This document shows, piece by piece, positions 7,969 to 17,077 of a DNA stretch of 64,000 nt (the first letter of the stretch is position 1; each line of letters starts with the position of its first letter). The stretch is taken from NCBI RefSeq assembly GCF_009729075.1, contig NZ_VTGY01000001.1:430804-494803 (forward strand), in the 5' to 3' direction. Under the pieces are notes generated by a model that was not told where the DNA came from, did no database searches, and saw only the letters and a program-made list of their open reading frames with translations. The stretch comes from Mycolicibacterium sp. CBMA 226. Lineage in GTDB: Bacteria; Actinomycetota; Actinomycetes; Mycobacteriales; Mycobacteriaceae. The position numbers and the translations under genes were made by a program.

Positions 7969-9738
7969 TCAGAGTGGTGGTGGGATGTCGTTGTCTGCGG
8001 GCGGGTGTTCGGTCGTCTCCTGCGATTGCTGTTGTTCTTCGGCCTGGCGGGCGGCTTCGCGCTCTTCACGTTCTTTGCGTCGGCGGGCGGCGGCTTCTTG
8101 CGCGGCCTCTTGAGCGTCGATGTCGGCTTGGTTTAGGGCGCGCTCGTAAGCGACCTGCTGGGCCTGGTTTTGGGCGCGGGTGTGGCGGCGGATGGGCATC
8201 ATGATGCTCCGGCCGGGAGCTGTATTGCTGTCCAGATCGGTGGTGTCCGGTGGCGGCCCGTCCGGTAGTGGGGTATCAACACGCTTGCGGGGGAACAGGA
8301 TTCGGCTTCCGGGCACGCTGGTGTAGGTGTGGCCGGTGGGCGCGGTCCACACGATGCTGCCGTCGGGTTGTTGGCGGTCCCGCCACCCGTCGGGCCCGCC
8401 GTAGAACGTTTTCAGTAGGTGGTGTTTGCGGCATTTCGGACTGAGGTTGCCCGGATGGGTCGGCCCGGCCGGCCACGGAATGGTGTGGTCGATGTCGCAG
8501 GCGGTGGCGGGCTGGTCGCAGCCCGGGAACATGCACGTCAGTGCCCGCATCCGCACGAACTCATCGACCGCGGTAGAGGGCCGGTAGCGGGGCACGCCAT
8601 CCAAGTCGGTGGCGGAGGCGACGGTACGAATCTTCGCGCCGCGGGCCACCAGATCAGCCAGCACCGCCGGCGGGACCGCGCCGCCGCCGAGGATGTAGCC
8701 GACCGGCGTGCGCACCGGCGCCGGGGGCTTGGCGGGGACGGGCGAGGGCGCCGACACTGGCGTGGCTTCATCATCGACGGTCGGCGCCGGGGCCTCGGCA
8801 CGGTCGGGGAAAGGTCGCGGCTCGGGCTCAGGTTCGGGCGTGACCACCGGCTGAGGCGTGGGCGGCATAGGGGTCAGGGGTGCGGCCGAGTCCCCACTGA
8901 GCAGCGGGTCGGCCACCGGCGCGGGCAGCGCATCGGTGAGCACATGAATCACCACCGCCGTCGCCCGGGCATCCGGTCCGGCGGCGGGGCACTCCGGGAT
9001 GCCGCACTGGCAGGCCAACCGGTCGCCGCGGGCCGCCAGCACCCCCAGGGCGTCGGCGCGGCGCTGGGCGAACGTGCGGGGATCGTTGCCGCACACTTGC
9101 CGGGCCATCTCGGTCAGCACTCGATCCAACAGCTCCGCATCGGTGGCCAGCAGCGCACCCCAGATCGACGTCACCCCGGTCTCGTCATCGGGCTTGCCCA
9201 CCCCGACCCCACGACGGCGCGCCGCCGAGCGGACTTTCAGGACCGCGGCCGGGTCGAACTTCTGGACCCAGCCGTCGATCTTCTTCTCGATCTTCTTTCG
9301 CGACAACCCCGCCCACTCGAACAACGCCCCCGCCAGGGCGGCGTCGATGACGGCCAGGGTGTTGGGATCCTCGACCAGGCGGGTGCGCCAGCAGATCGTG
9401 CCGACGGTCCGCGCGGACACCCCACCGTCGGCGAACACCGCCGCCACCCGAGGAAGGCGGAACCGCAACGCGACCGCGATCGACAACTGCCCCGACGCTT
9501 CGCGCTTCCCGATGCCCAGCGCCGCCCCCACTTCGGCGACCGCGGCGTCCCAGCCATCACAGGCCCACCACTGCCGGCCCTCCTGGTCATCGACACGCAG
9601 CGCCACCAGGTCCGCGATGGCCCGGAACTTCCCGGACTCGGCGACATTCGACACCCGCGCGTAATGGATCATGGAGTCGACCACGCCGACATCGTGGACC
9701 AGCGCACCGCCGGCCCCGATACCCAAATGTTCGAACAT
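7969..9738 (-). CDS. DUF222/HNH endonuclease (13E12 repeat family)
   Basis: 589 residues. Residues about 20-290 form the DUF222 helical domain; residues about 290-375 are a proline-rich linker; the C-terminal HNH motif has CMFPGC, DIDHTIPW and CRKHHLLK, with the catalytic His present, followed by a charged coiled tail (ARRRKEREEREAARQAEE). This family is multicopy in mycobacteria, the 13E12 REP proteins; several are LexA-regulated, consistent with the SOS box over this start codon. ATG 9738 gives MFEHLGIG, usual for the family. Its biological role, whether nuclease, homing element or repair enzyme, is not established. Confidence 0.88.
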   Translation of the reverse strand: MFEHLGIGAGGALVHDVGVVDSMIHYARVSNVAESGKFRAIADLVALRVDDQEGRQWWACDGWDAAVAEVGAALGIGKREASGQLSIAVALRFRLPRVAAVFADGGVSARTVGTICWRTRLVEDPNTLAVIDAALAGALFEWAGLSRKKIEKKIDGWVQKFDPAAVLKVRSAARRRGVGVGKPDDETGVTSIWGALLATDAELLDRVLTEMARQVCGNDPRTFAQRRADALGVLAARGDRLACQCGIPECPAAGPDARATAVVIHVLTDALPAPVADPLLSGDSAAPLTPMPPTPQPVVTPEPEPEPRPFPDRAEAPAPTVDDEATPVSAPSPVPAKPPAPVRTPVGYILGGGAVPPAVLADLVARGAKIRTVASATDLDGVPRYRPSTAVDEFVRMRALTCMFPGCDQPATACDIDHTIPWPAGPTHPGNLSPKCRKHHLLKTFYGGPDGWRDRQQPDGSIVWTAPTGHTYTSVPGSRILFPRKRVDTPLPDGPPPDTTDLDSNTAPGRSIMMPIRRHTRAQNQAQQVAYERALNQADIDAQEAAQEAAARRRKEREEREAARQAEEQQQSQETTEHPPADNDIPPPL

Positions 9739-9746
9739 ATGTTCGA
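9731..9746. promoter_or_regulatory. LexA-binding SOS box
   Basis: TCGAACATATGTTCGA matches the mycobacterial SOS consensus TCGAAC-N4-GTTCGA perfectly and overlaps the start codon of the minus-strand HNH gene, so LexA binding would block its transcription until DNA damage. It is 129 bp upstream of tesB on the other strand. Confidence 0.9.
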
Positions 9747-9874
9747 CATTACTCGTGAATCCGCTCACACGCAACCACTTCCGACCAGCTTGTGGAGGAC
9801 TAGCGGGAGGCGGGAGCTGATCGTCGAAGTGGTCAACGCCACCGATCACATCGCGTCCAAACACCTCAGGCAAG

Positions 9875-10741
9875 ATGCCTCAGGTGACGTACAGTTCGCC
9901 GACCTTGTCCGATCTCCTCAGCACGCTGCTGGTGGATCAGACCGACGACCACCACTTCCTGGCCACCCAGCTCGACAACCCGAGCCACCACATCGCCGGC
10001 GGCCATCTCGCCGGCCAGGTGCTGGTGGCCGCGAGCCGAACGGCTCCGGGGCGGAGCGCGCACAGCCTGCACGTCTACTACCTGCGTGCCGGTGACGCCA
10101 GGAAGCCGGTCGAGGTCCAGGTCGACGCGGCGCGCGACGGCGGCACGCTGGCGACGCGCCGGATCACTGCCAGTCAGGGCGGGGAGATCCTGCTGGAGGC
10201 GCTGGCGTCGTTCAGTGCCCCGGTCGACGCGCTCGACTACCAGGCGACCATTCCCGATGTGCCGGAACCACTTTCGGTGCCCACCATGGCCGAACAGCTC
10301 GCCGACTATGCCGACGAAGCAGGAGGCTTCTGGGTCCGTGACCAACCGTTCGAGCTGCGGTACATCGACCCGCACCCACGGTTGGCCAAGGATTCCGTGC
10401 AGCCGCAGCCGCAGCCGCATCTGCGGATGTGGTGGCGCCCGACCGACACGATCCCGGACGACCCGGCGCTGCACGCGGGACTGCTCACATATCTGACTGG
10501 CACCACTATGCTGGAGGCGGCCATGATCCCGCGCGGCGCGCTGCCGGCCCACACGTTTTCCGCGCTGATCGACCACGCGCTGTGGTTCCACCGGCCCGTC
10601 GACCTGAGCGATTGGGTGCTGTCCGACCAGACTTCGCCGAGCGGTATCGGCGGCCGCGGACTGGCCAGCGGGACGATGTACAACCGCGCCGGGCAGTTGG
10701 TGTGCGTCGCCACTCAGGAGCTGTATTTCGGTCGTGGCTAA
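9875..10741 (+). CDS. TesB-like acyl-CoA thioesterase II
   Basis: 288-residue double-hotdog protein. The N-terminal hotdog has GGHLAGQVLVAAS and HSLHVYYLRAGD, the C-terminal one IDHALWFHRPVDLSDWVL. TesB enzymes hydrolyse acyl-CoA esters to free acid and CoA in the cytoplasm. Compared with the E. coli catalytic set Asp204, Thr228, Gln278, the aligned positions here are Gly209, Leu231 and Gln281, so two of three catalytic residues differ; activity is therefore uncertain. ATG 9875 fits the N-terminus, though no strong ribosome binding site is visible. Transcribed away from the HNH gene. Confidence 0.85.
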   Translation: MPQVTYSSPTLSDLLSTLLVDQTDDHHFLATQLDNPSHHIAGGHLAGQVLVAASRTAPGRSAHSLHVYYLRAGDARKPVEVQVDAARDGGTLATRRITASQGGEILLEALASFSAPVDALDYQATIPDVPEPLSVPTMAEQLADYADEAGGFWVRDQPFELRYIDPHPRLAKDSVQPQPQPHLRMWWRPTDTIPDDPALHAGLLTYLTGTTMLEAAMIPRGALPAHTFSALIDHALWFHRPVDLSDWVLSDQTSPSGIGGRGLASGTMYNRAGQLVCVATQELYFGRG

Positions 10742-10981
10742 CGATCCGGCCCCCGGAGCGTTCCACCTCACGGGATGAAACACCGGGCTGTTTCGTCACT
10801 ATTAGCAAGCTCCCTACAGCGGCTGCCGCTAACATCGGTGCCGGTAAAGCACATTTCTCACGGTGTCCCCGGCGAACTTGTGTGGTGAAACCGCACCAAT
10901 GGCCCCGATTCAGCGGCTACTGTCTGCGGGGACACCGGACAGAGCGCCGGATACACAAACCTGGATAACGGGAGGCCATTG
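10742..10981 (+). promoter_or_regulatory. upstream region of the universal stress gene with an 11-bp inverted repeat
   Basis: No gene seen. CGGTGTCCCCG (10861-10871) is repeated in inverse orientation at 10927-10937. Between them lie a smaller dyad TGGTG-N6-CACCA and a possible -10 TACTGT (10919-10924). GGGAGG at 10970-10975 is the ribosome binding site. The arrangement suggests a regulated promoter with a structured 5' UTR; the factor is unknown. Confidence 0.4.
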
Positions 10982-11425
10982 ATGAGCGGCTACCAGACCG
11001 TGGTCGTCGGTACGGACGGATCGGATTCGTCGCTGCGCGCTGTGGAGCGTGCCGCGCAGATCGCCGCGGGTGCCAATGCGAAGTTGGTCGTGGCAACCGC
11101 CTACTTCCCGCACGCCGATGATCAGCGTGCAGCCGACGTCCTGAAGGACGAGGGCTACAAGGTGCACGGCGACGCGCCGATCTACGCGATCCTGCGTGAG
11201 GCCCGCGACCGCGCCGAAGCCGCCGGTGCGACTCAGGTGGAGGAGAAGGCCATCGTCGGCGCGCCTGTGGACGCCCTCGTCGACCTGGCCGAGAGTTCCA
11301 GCGCTGACCTGCTGGTCGTCGGCAACGTCGGTTTGAGCACCATCGCCGGCCGCCTGCTGGGCTCGGTGCCGGCGAACGTGGCCCGTCGCGCCAAGGTCGA
11401 CGTGCTGATCGTCCACACTTCGTAG
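10982..11425 (+). CDS. universal stress protein, cAMP-binding type
   Basis: 147-residue single-domain UspA protein: VVVGTDGSDSS at the N-terminus and the nucleotide-binding signature GNVGLSTIAGRLLGSVP near the C-terminus. It corresponds by position and sequence to M. tuberculosis Rv1636 and M. smegmatis MSMEG_3811, which bind cAMP in preference to ATP. The ATG at 10982 is preceded by GGGAGG. A strong terminator follows, so it is monocistronic. An adenylyl cyclase gene lies at 37422, so cAMP synthesis and binding proteins occur in the same region. Confidence 0.93.
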   Translation: MSGYQTVVVGTDGSDSSLRAVERAAQIAAGANAKLVVATAYFPHADDQRAADVLKDEGYKVHGDAPIYAILREARDRAEAAGATQVEEKAIVGAPVDALVDLAESSSADLLVVGNVGLSTIAGRLLGSVPANVARRAKVDVLIVHTS

Positions 11426-11437
11426 GGTTCGGTTTTC

Positions 11438-11475
11438 CTGAGGCCTCCGGCGTATGCCGGGGGCCTCAGTTTTTT
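11438..11475 (+). terminator. intrinsic terminator of the universal stress gene
   Basis: CTGAGGCC (11438-11445) pairs with GGCCTCAG (11462-11469), an inner CCGGC/GCCGG stem extends it, and six Ts follow (11470-11475). Confidence 0.92.
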
Positions 11476-11496
11476 CCTGCCCGTAAAGTTCGGGCC

Positions 11497-12288
11497 ATGG
11501 CCCGAAGAAGTCTCGTCCTCGCGTCGTGGACGGCGTTGTCAGTGACTGCCGTACTCACCGCCGGCTGCGGCGGGAAGGCGCAGATCGCGGCACCGGTGAC
11601 AACCTCCACGCAGCAGTCCGAGGCCCCGTCGACGATCCCGGCCGTCGCTCCGCCCGACCCCAATGTGGGCCATCAACCCGCCGTGGCTGCGGCACAGGCG
11701 AGCGTGGTCCGGGTCCACGGTGTCGCCCACAGTTGCCGAAAGCGTTTGGAGGGCACCGGATTTGTCGTGGCTCCGAAGCGGGTCATGACAACGGCGCACG
11801 GCGTCGCGGGAACAGACGCCGTCTCGGTCGAGGTCGACGGCACGAAGTACGACGGTCAGGTGGTGTCGTTCGACCCGAACCTGGACATCTCGATCCTTGC
11901 GGTCCCGGACCTGCCGACGGCACCGTTGATGTTCTCTGAGGCGCCTGCCGTCAGCGGTGCCGACGCGGCCGCACTCGGGTTCCCCCACGGGGGTCCGTAC
12001 GAAGCCAAACCGGTGCGGGTCCGCGAGGTCATCAAGCTCCAGGGGCCGGACATCTTCCGCACCGGCACGGTGACGCGTGAGGTGTATGCCCTCAGAGGTG
12101 CTGTGCAGCAAGGAAATTCGGGTGGCCCGGTGGTCGACCTCGACGGTCGCGTGCGTGGCGTGGTCTTCGGAGCGGCGCAGGACGACCCCGACACGAGTTT
12201 CGCGCTGACGGCGAAGGAAGTCGCACCTCAGCTGGCGCTGGTCGGCAACACCCAACCCGTACCGACGGCTCAGTGCGTCCTGGGCTGA
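11497..12288 (+). CDS. trypsin-like serine protease lipoprotein
   Basis: 263-residue secreted lipoprotein: signal peptide with lipobox LTAGC (Cys24), a Pro/Thr/Ser-rich linker to about residue 60, then a chymotrypsin-fold domain with His101 (TTAHGV), Asp130 (NLDISIL) and Ser208 (GNSGGP). The segment VRVHGVAHSC...GTGFVVAPKRVMTTAH resembles the periplasmic domain of the mycobacterial acid-resistance protease MarP, but without its four membrane helices; Cys80 and Cys260 could form a disulphide. ATG 11497 follows TAAAGT by 7 nt, indicating leaderless expression. Substrate unknown. Confidence 0.87.
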   Translation: MARRSLVLASWTALSVTAVLTAGCGGKAQIAAPVTTSTQQSEAPSTIPAVAPPDPNVGHQPAVAAAQASVVRVHGVAHSCRKRLEGTGFVVAPKRVMTTAHGVAGTDAVSVEVDGTKYDGQVVSFDPNLDISILAVPDLPTAPLMFSEAPAVSGADAAALGFPHGGPYEAKPVRVREVIKLQGPDIFRTGTVTREVYALRGAVQQGNSGGPVVDLDGRVRGVVFGAAQDDPDTSFALTAKEVAPQLALVGNTQPVPTAQCVLG

Positions 12289-12300
12289 CCAGCCCACCGG

Positions 12301-12975
12301 CTACCAGCCGCGCGCCCGCCACTCCTCGAGGTGCGGCCGTTCGGTGCCGAGCGTGGTGTCGTCGCCGTGTCCGGGGTAGATGACCGTCGAATCAGGGTAG
12401 ACGTCGAAGACCTTGCGGGTGACGTCGCCGAGCAGTCGCTCGAAGTCGCCCTCCTGCCAGGTCTTGCCCACGCCGCCGGGAAACAGGCAGTCACCGGTGA
12501 ACAGGTGGGTGACGTCACCGTCGGCGCCGCGCAGCGCCAGCGCCACCGAACCCTCGGTGTGGCCCTGCAGGTGGATGACGTCGAAGGTCAGGTCGCCGAT
12601 GGTGATGGTGTCGCCGTCGGCCAGAATCCGCTCGGGCTTCACCGGCAGTGGCTCGGCGTCCAGGGCATGGGCGGCGGTGGGTGCACCTGTGGCCTCGGCC
12701 ACTTCGGCAAGCGCCTGCCAGTGGTCGAAGTGTTGGTGGCTGGTGACGATCAGCTCGACGTCCGGCGCCTGCGACCTGATCAGCTCGACGAGCGCCGGAC
12801 CGTCGTTCGCAGCGTCGATGAGCAGCGTTTTTCCTGTCGCGGAACAACTGATGAGGTACGCGTTGTTGTCCATGGGTCCGACCGACGCCTTGACGATCGT
12901 GGCGGCGGGCAACGTGCGACGGGCCGCGGTGCCCGCGTCGACGTGGCCGGTGTACGTGTCATTGACGACGGTCAT
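12301..12975 (-). CDS. metallo-beta-lactamase-fold hydrolase
   Basis: 224 residues with the metal-binding motif SHQHFDHW, a second-shell histidine in HLQGHTEGSV, Asp in FTGDCLFPGG and a C-terminal histidine in YPGHGDDTT: a glyoxalase II-like MBL hydrolase. Positionally equivalent to Rv1637c. Such enzymes hydrolyse thioesters such as lactoylglutathione or mycothiol analogues; the substrate here is not known. ATG 12975 has TACGGT six bases upstream on the minus strand. Divergent from uvrA, convergent with the protease gene. Confidence 0.9.
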   Translation of the reverse strand: MTVVNDTYTGHVDAGTAARRTLPAATIVKASVGPMDNNAYLISCSATGKTLLIDAANDGPALVELIRSQAPDVELIVTSHQHFDHWQALAEVAEATGAPTAAHALDAEPLPVKPERILADGDTITIGDLTFDVIHLQGHTEGSVALALRGADGDVTHLFTGDCLFPGGVGKTWQEGDFERLLGDVTRKVFDVYPDSTVIYPGHGDDTTLGTERPHLEEWRARGW

Positions 12976-13065
12976 GCCGCCACCGTATCCGGACTTGTCG
13001 GTGGGGGCACATAGCATGGCGCTGTGGTGTCTGGATTGCCCAGACTCATCTGTGAAGGGAAACGT

Positions 13066-15969
13066 GTGTCGGACCGTCTGATCGTCAAAGGTGCGCGCGA
13101 GCACAACCTGCGGGGAATCGACCTTGACCTGCCCAGAGACTCGCTGATCGTGTTCACGGGCCTGTCGGGTTCGGGCAAGAGCTCGCTGGCGTTCGACACC
13201 ATTTTCGCCGAGGGACAGCGCCGCTACGTCGAGTCGCTGTCGGCGTACGCCCGCCAGTTCCTGGGCCAGATGGACAAGCCCGACGTCGACTTCATCGAAG
13301 GCCTCTCGCCGGCGGTGTCCATCGACCAGAAGTCGACCAACCGCAACCCCCGCTCGACCGTCGGCACCATCACCGAGGTGTATGACTACCTGCGTCTGCT
13401 CTACGCGCGCGCCGGCACGCCGCACTGCCCGGTGTGTGGTGAGCGCATCGCCCGGCAGACGCCGCAGCAGATCGTCGACCAGGTCCTCGCGATGGATGAA
13501 GGCATCCGGTTCCAGGTGCTCGCGCCCGTCGTGCGCACGCGCAAAGGTGAGTTCGTCGACCTCTTCGACAAACTCAACGGCCAGGGTTACAGCCGCGTGC
13601 GGGTCGACGGTGTCGTGCACTCCCTGACAGATCCGCCGAAGCTCAAGAAACAGGAGAAGCACGACATCGAGGTGGTCGTCGACCGCCTGACGGTCAAGGC
13701 CAGCGCCAAGCAACGGCTCACCGACTCGGTCGAGACCGCGCTGGGGCTCGCCGACGGCATCGTCGTGCTCGAGTTCGTCGACCGCGACGACAATCACCCG
13801 CAGCGTGAACAGCGTTTCTCCGAGAAACTGGCCTGCCCCAACGCGCATCCGCTGGCGGTCGACGACCTGGAGCCACGGTCGTTCTCGTTCAACTCCCCGT
13901 ATGGCGCCTGCCCGGAGTGCACCGGTCTGGGTATCAAGAAGGAAGTCGACCCCGAGCTCGTCGTGCCGGATCCGGAGCTGACGCTCGCCGAGGGTGCCGT
14001 GGCGCCGTGGTCCATGGGCCACAACTCCGACTACTTCACGCGCATGATGGCCGGTCTCGGCGAAGAGCTGGGCTTCGATATCGACACCCCGTGGAAGAAG
14101 CTTCCGGCCAAGGCGCGCAAGGCAATCCTCGAAGGCTCCGACCACCAGGTGCACGTCCGGTACAAGAACCGGTACGGCCGCACCCGCTCCTACTACGCCG
14201 ACTTCGAAGGCGTGCTGGCGTTCCTGCAGCGCCGCATGGAACAGACCGAGTCCGAGCAGATGAAGGAACGCTACGAGGGGTTCATGCGGGACATCCCGTG
14301 CCCTGAGTGTGCCGGCACGCGACTCAAGCCGGAAATCCTGGCGGTTACTCTGTCCGCGGACAACGACGCGAAATCCATTGCGCAGGTGTGTGATCTGTCG
14401 ATCTCGGACTGCTCGACGTTCCTCAACGCGCTCACGCTCGGGCCGCGCGAGCAGGCCATCGCCGGCCAGGTGCTCAAAGAGGTGCAGTCGCGACTGGGCT
14501 TCCTGCTCGACGTCGGCCTGGACTACCTGACGCTGTCGCGGGCCGCGGGCACGCTGTCCGGCGGTGAGGCACAACGCATCCGGCTCGCCACCCAGATCGG
14601 TTCGGGTCTGGTCGGTGTGCTCTACGTGCTCGACGAACCGTCGATCGGGCTGCACCAGCGGGACAACCGCCGGCTCATCGACACCCTGGTGCGGCTGCGC
14701 GACCTCGGCAACACGCTGATCGTCGTCGAGCACGACCTGGACACCATCGCGCACGCCGACTGGGTCGTCGACATCGGTCCGGCCGCCGGTGAACACGGTG
14801 GCCAGATCGTGCACAGCGGTACCTACAAGGAACTTCTGAAGAACACCAAATCGCTTACTGGTGCCTATCTTTCGGGTCGGGAGCAGATCGAGGTGCCGGC
14901 CATCCGCCGTCCCGTCGACCGCAAGCGGCAGATCACCGTCGTGGGTGCGCGCGAGCACAACCTCAAAGAGGTCGACGTGGCATTCCCGCTCGGGGTGCTG
15001 ACGTCGGTCACGGGTGTCTCGGGTTCCGGCAAGTCGACGTTGGTCAACGACATCCTCGCGACCGTCATGGCCAACAAGCTAAACGGCGCCCGCCAGGTGC
15101 CGGGCCGGCACACGCGGATCAACGGGCTCGACCAGCTGGACAAGTTGGTGCGGGTCGACCAGTCGCCGATCGGCCGCACCCCGCGGTCCAACCCGGCGAC
15201 CTACACGGGCGTGTTCGACAAAATCCGCACGCTGTTCGCGGCGACCACCGAGGCCAAGGTCCGCGGCTACCAGCCCGGCCGGTTCTCGTTCAACGTGAAA
15301 GGTGGCCGCTGCGAGGCATGTTCGGGTGACGGCACCATCAAGATCGAGATGAACTTCCTGCCGGACGTCTACGTGCCGTGCGAAGTGTGCCATGGGGCCC
15401 GCTACAACCGGGAAACCCTGGAGGTGCACTACAAGGGCAAGACTATTTCCGAGGTTCTCGACATGCCCATCGAGGAGGCCACCGAGTTCTTCGAGCCCAT
15501 CAGCTCGATCCACCGGTACCTCAAGACACTGGTCGACGTCGGCCTGGGCTACGTCCGGCTGGGCCAGCCCGCTCCGACGCTCTCGGGCGGTGAGGCACAG
15601 CGCGTGAAGCTGGCTGCCGAATTGCAGAAGCGATCGACCGGGCGCACCGTCTATATCCTCGACGAACCGACCACCGGCCTGCATTTCGAGGACATCCGCA
15701 AGCTGCTCAAGGTGATCAACGGTCTGGTCGACAAGGGCAACACCGTCATCGTCATCGAGCACAACCTCGACGTGATCAAGACGTCGGACTGGATCGTGGA
15801 CATGGGACCCGAGGGTGGCGCCGGCGGTGGAACGGTCGTGGTGTCCGGCACGCCGGAGGACGTCGCGGCCAACCCGGACAGCTACACCGGACAGTTCCTC
15901 GCGGAGCTGTTGCCGGCTCCCGCGCTGTCTGACGCGCCCGTGAAGCGGCGCCGCAAGGCGGCGCTCTAG
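13066..15969 (+). CDS. uvrA: excinuclease ABC subunit A (UvrA)
   Basis: UvrA is the damage-sensing ATPase of nucleotide excision repair. The 967-residue product contains two ABC modules: Walker [10 protein letters not shown] near residue 33 and GVSGSGKST near 651, signatures [12 protein letters not shown] and [12 protein letters not shown], and zinc modules CPVC/CPEC and CEAC/CEVC. GTG 13066 was chosen because GAAGGGA (13054-13060) lies at correct spacing and [15 protein letters not shown] is the conserved N-terminus. The stop codon shares bases with the stop of the convergent Lrp gene. No LexA box was noticed just upstream. Confidence 0.97.
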   Translation: MSDRLIVKGAREHNLRGIDLDLPRDSLIVFTGLSGSGKSSLAFDTIFAEGQRRYVESLSAYARQFLGQMDKPDVDFIEGLSPAVSIDQKSTNRNPRSTVGTITEVYDYLRLLYARAGTPHCPVCGERIARQTPQQIVDQVLAMDEGIRFQVLAPVVRTRKGEFVDLFDKLNGQGYSRVRVDGVVHSLTDPPKLKKQEKHDIEVVVDRLTVKASAKQRLTDSVETALGLADGIVVLEFVDRDDNHPQREQRFSEKLACPNAHPLAVDDLEPRSFSFNSPYGACPECTGLGIKKEVDPELVVPDPELTLAEGAVAPWSMGHNSDYFTRMMAGLGEELGFDIDTPWKKLPAKARKAILEGSDHQVHVRYKNRYGRTRSYYADFEGVLAFLQRRMEQTESEQMKERYEGFMRDIPCPECAGTRLKPEILAVTLSADNDAKSIAQVCDLSISDCSTFLNALTLGPREQAIAGQVLKEVQSRLGFLLDVGLDYLTLSRAAGTLSGGEAQRIRLATQIGSGLVGVLYVLDEPSIGLHQRDNRRLIDTLVRLRDLGNTLIVVEHDLDTIAHADWVVDIGPAAGEHGGQIVHSGTYKELLKNTKSLTGAYLSGREQIEVPAIRRPVDRKRQITVVGAREHNLKEVDVAFPLGVLTSVTGVSGSGKSTLVNDILATVMANKLNGARQVPGRHTRINGLDQLDKLVRVDQSPIGRTPRSNPATYTGVFDKIRTLFAATTEAKVRGYQPGRFSFNVKGGRCEACSGDGTIKIEMNFLPDVYVPCEVCHGARYNRETLEVHYKGKTISEVLDMPIEEATEFFEPISSIHRYLKTLVDVGLGYVRLGQPAPTLSGGEAQRVKLAAELQKRSTGRTVYILDEPTTGLHFEDIRKLLKVINGLVDKGNTVIVIEHNLDVIKTSDWIVDMGPEGGAGGGTVVVSGTPEDVAANPDSYTGQFLAELLPAPALSDAPVKRRRKAAL

Positions 15970-16946
15970 CCGGCGCTGACCAATCGGCCGTGTGAGACCA
16001 AGGAGCCGACCTGCTTGAGCCGCCTGCTGCGGACGCTCACGTCGAACGCCTGGATGTGGTCTACTGTGGCCAACTGCTCGGCAACATAGCGGTAGAGATG
16101 TCGCTCGTCGTGGCAGATCACAACGGCCATCAGGTTCGCGGGACCGCTGACTGCGGCAACCGAGGCGACCTCGTCGTGGCGCGCGATCTGTTCGCCCACC
16201 GACGCGAGGTGTACGGGCATCGTGGAAATCCAGATCATCGCGTTCAGCGTGAATCCCAGGCGTTCCGGCAACACGTCGAGGTCGTAGGCGAGAGTGTCGG
16301 ACGCGACCAATGCGGCCAGTCGGCGTTTCACCCGGGCCGGTGACCAGCCGGTGAGTGTCGCCAATGCACTGTCTGCGATCCGGCCGTCGTCGGCGAGTGC
16401 GTCCAGCAGCGCTCGGTCATCGGCGGTTGGCGCGGCCGGCTGATCAGGACGGGCATGTTCGACTGGTCGCAGCCTGGCGATCTGGTCGGGCGCCAACGCT
16501 TTCCCGTATCCGGTCCAGTACCCACCTGCCGGTGAGCCGAACACGTTGAGTACCAATTCGATTCGGATGTCGAGGACCGCCGAAGTGCGCGGCAGGCGTT
16601 GTAGCAGTCCGTCGCCGGCATCACCGATCGGGGCACGCACGGCACAGACCAGTTCAGTGCCACCTGACAACGTGTTGATATGTGTGACGTCCGGCCGGCG
16701 GACCAGCGCCTCGGCGAGTCGAGGGAGGTCGGCGGGCTTCGCGCGAACGCGGACGATCCACTGGCATTCGCCGTAGACCCGCGGGTTCACCACGCCGACT
16801 ACACGGAGCACGCCATCGCGTCGCAGGGCTCGGTAGCGGCGTGCGACGGTCTGCTCTCCGACGCCGATGACTTCGGCGATGTGTCGAAAAGAGGCTCGCG
16901 GCGCCACTTGCAATGCGTGCAGAATATGACCGTCCAGTGGCTCCAT
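15966..16946 (-). CDS. tandem Lrp/AsnC-type transcriptional regulator
   Basis: 326 residues comprising two Lrp units in one chain: an HTH at about 5-50 ([20 protein letters not shown]) with an effector-binding half, and a second HTH at about 175-225 ([19 protein letters not shown]) with another. Ordinary Lrp proteins are about 150 residues with one unit. It is transcribed divergently from the LLM oxidoreductase, 131 bp away, and probably controls it. Start ATG 16946. Ligand unknown, probably an amino acid or small organic acid by family. Confidence 0.85.
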   Translation of the reverse strand: MEPLDGHILHALQVAPRASFRHIAEVIGVGEQTVARRYRALRRDGVLRVVGVVNPRVYGECQWIVRVRAKPADLPRLAEALVRRPDVTHINTLSGGTELVCAVRAPIGDAGDGLLQRLPRTSAVLDIRIELVLNVFGSPAGGYWTGYGKALAPDQIARLRPVEHARPDQPAAPTADDRALLDALADDGRIADSALATLTGWSPARVKRRLAALVASDTLAYDLDVLPERLGFTLNAMIWISTMPVHLASVGEQIARHDEVASVAAVSGPANLMAVVICHDERHLYRYVAEQLATVDHIQAFDVSVRSRRLKQVGSLVSHGRLVSAG

Positions 16947-17077
16947 GGAGAGGAAAATCTACCGAAGAACGATCCTGGCTGCCTGTTTTTGACGATCAAG
17001 GCAGATTCTGTTGTCGAAATTCAACGCGTTGCCGAAAGCTGGAGTCTTGTCAGGTGACGTCAACCGAAGGATGCGCG

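Noticed and set aside
7807..8136. Possible 109-residue plus-strand gene after the GAF-ANTAR gene
   Set aside because: It runs through the terminator hairpin into the antisense of the HNH gene, has no ribosome binding site or -10 box, and its sequence is unlike a protein family.
7969..9738. 13E12-type HNH gene as part of an insertion sequence
   Set aside because: No flanking inverted or direct repeats and no transposase were seen; the repeat family is a chromosomal paralogue group.
12976..14958. Upstream extension of the MBL hydrolase frame across uvrA
   Set aside because: The hydrolase has a good start at 12975; the extension is antisense to uvrA and shows no family sequence.
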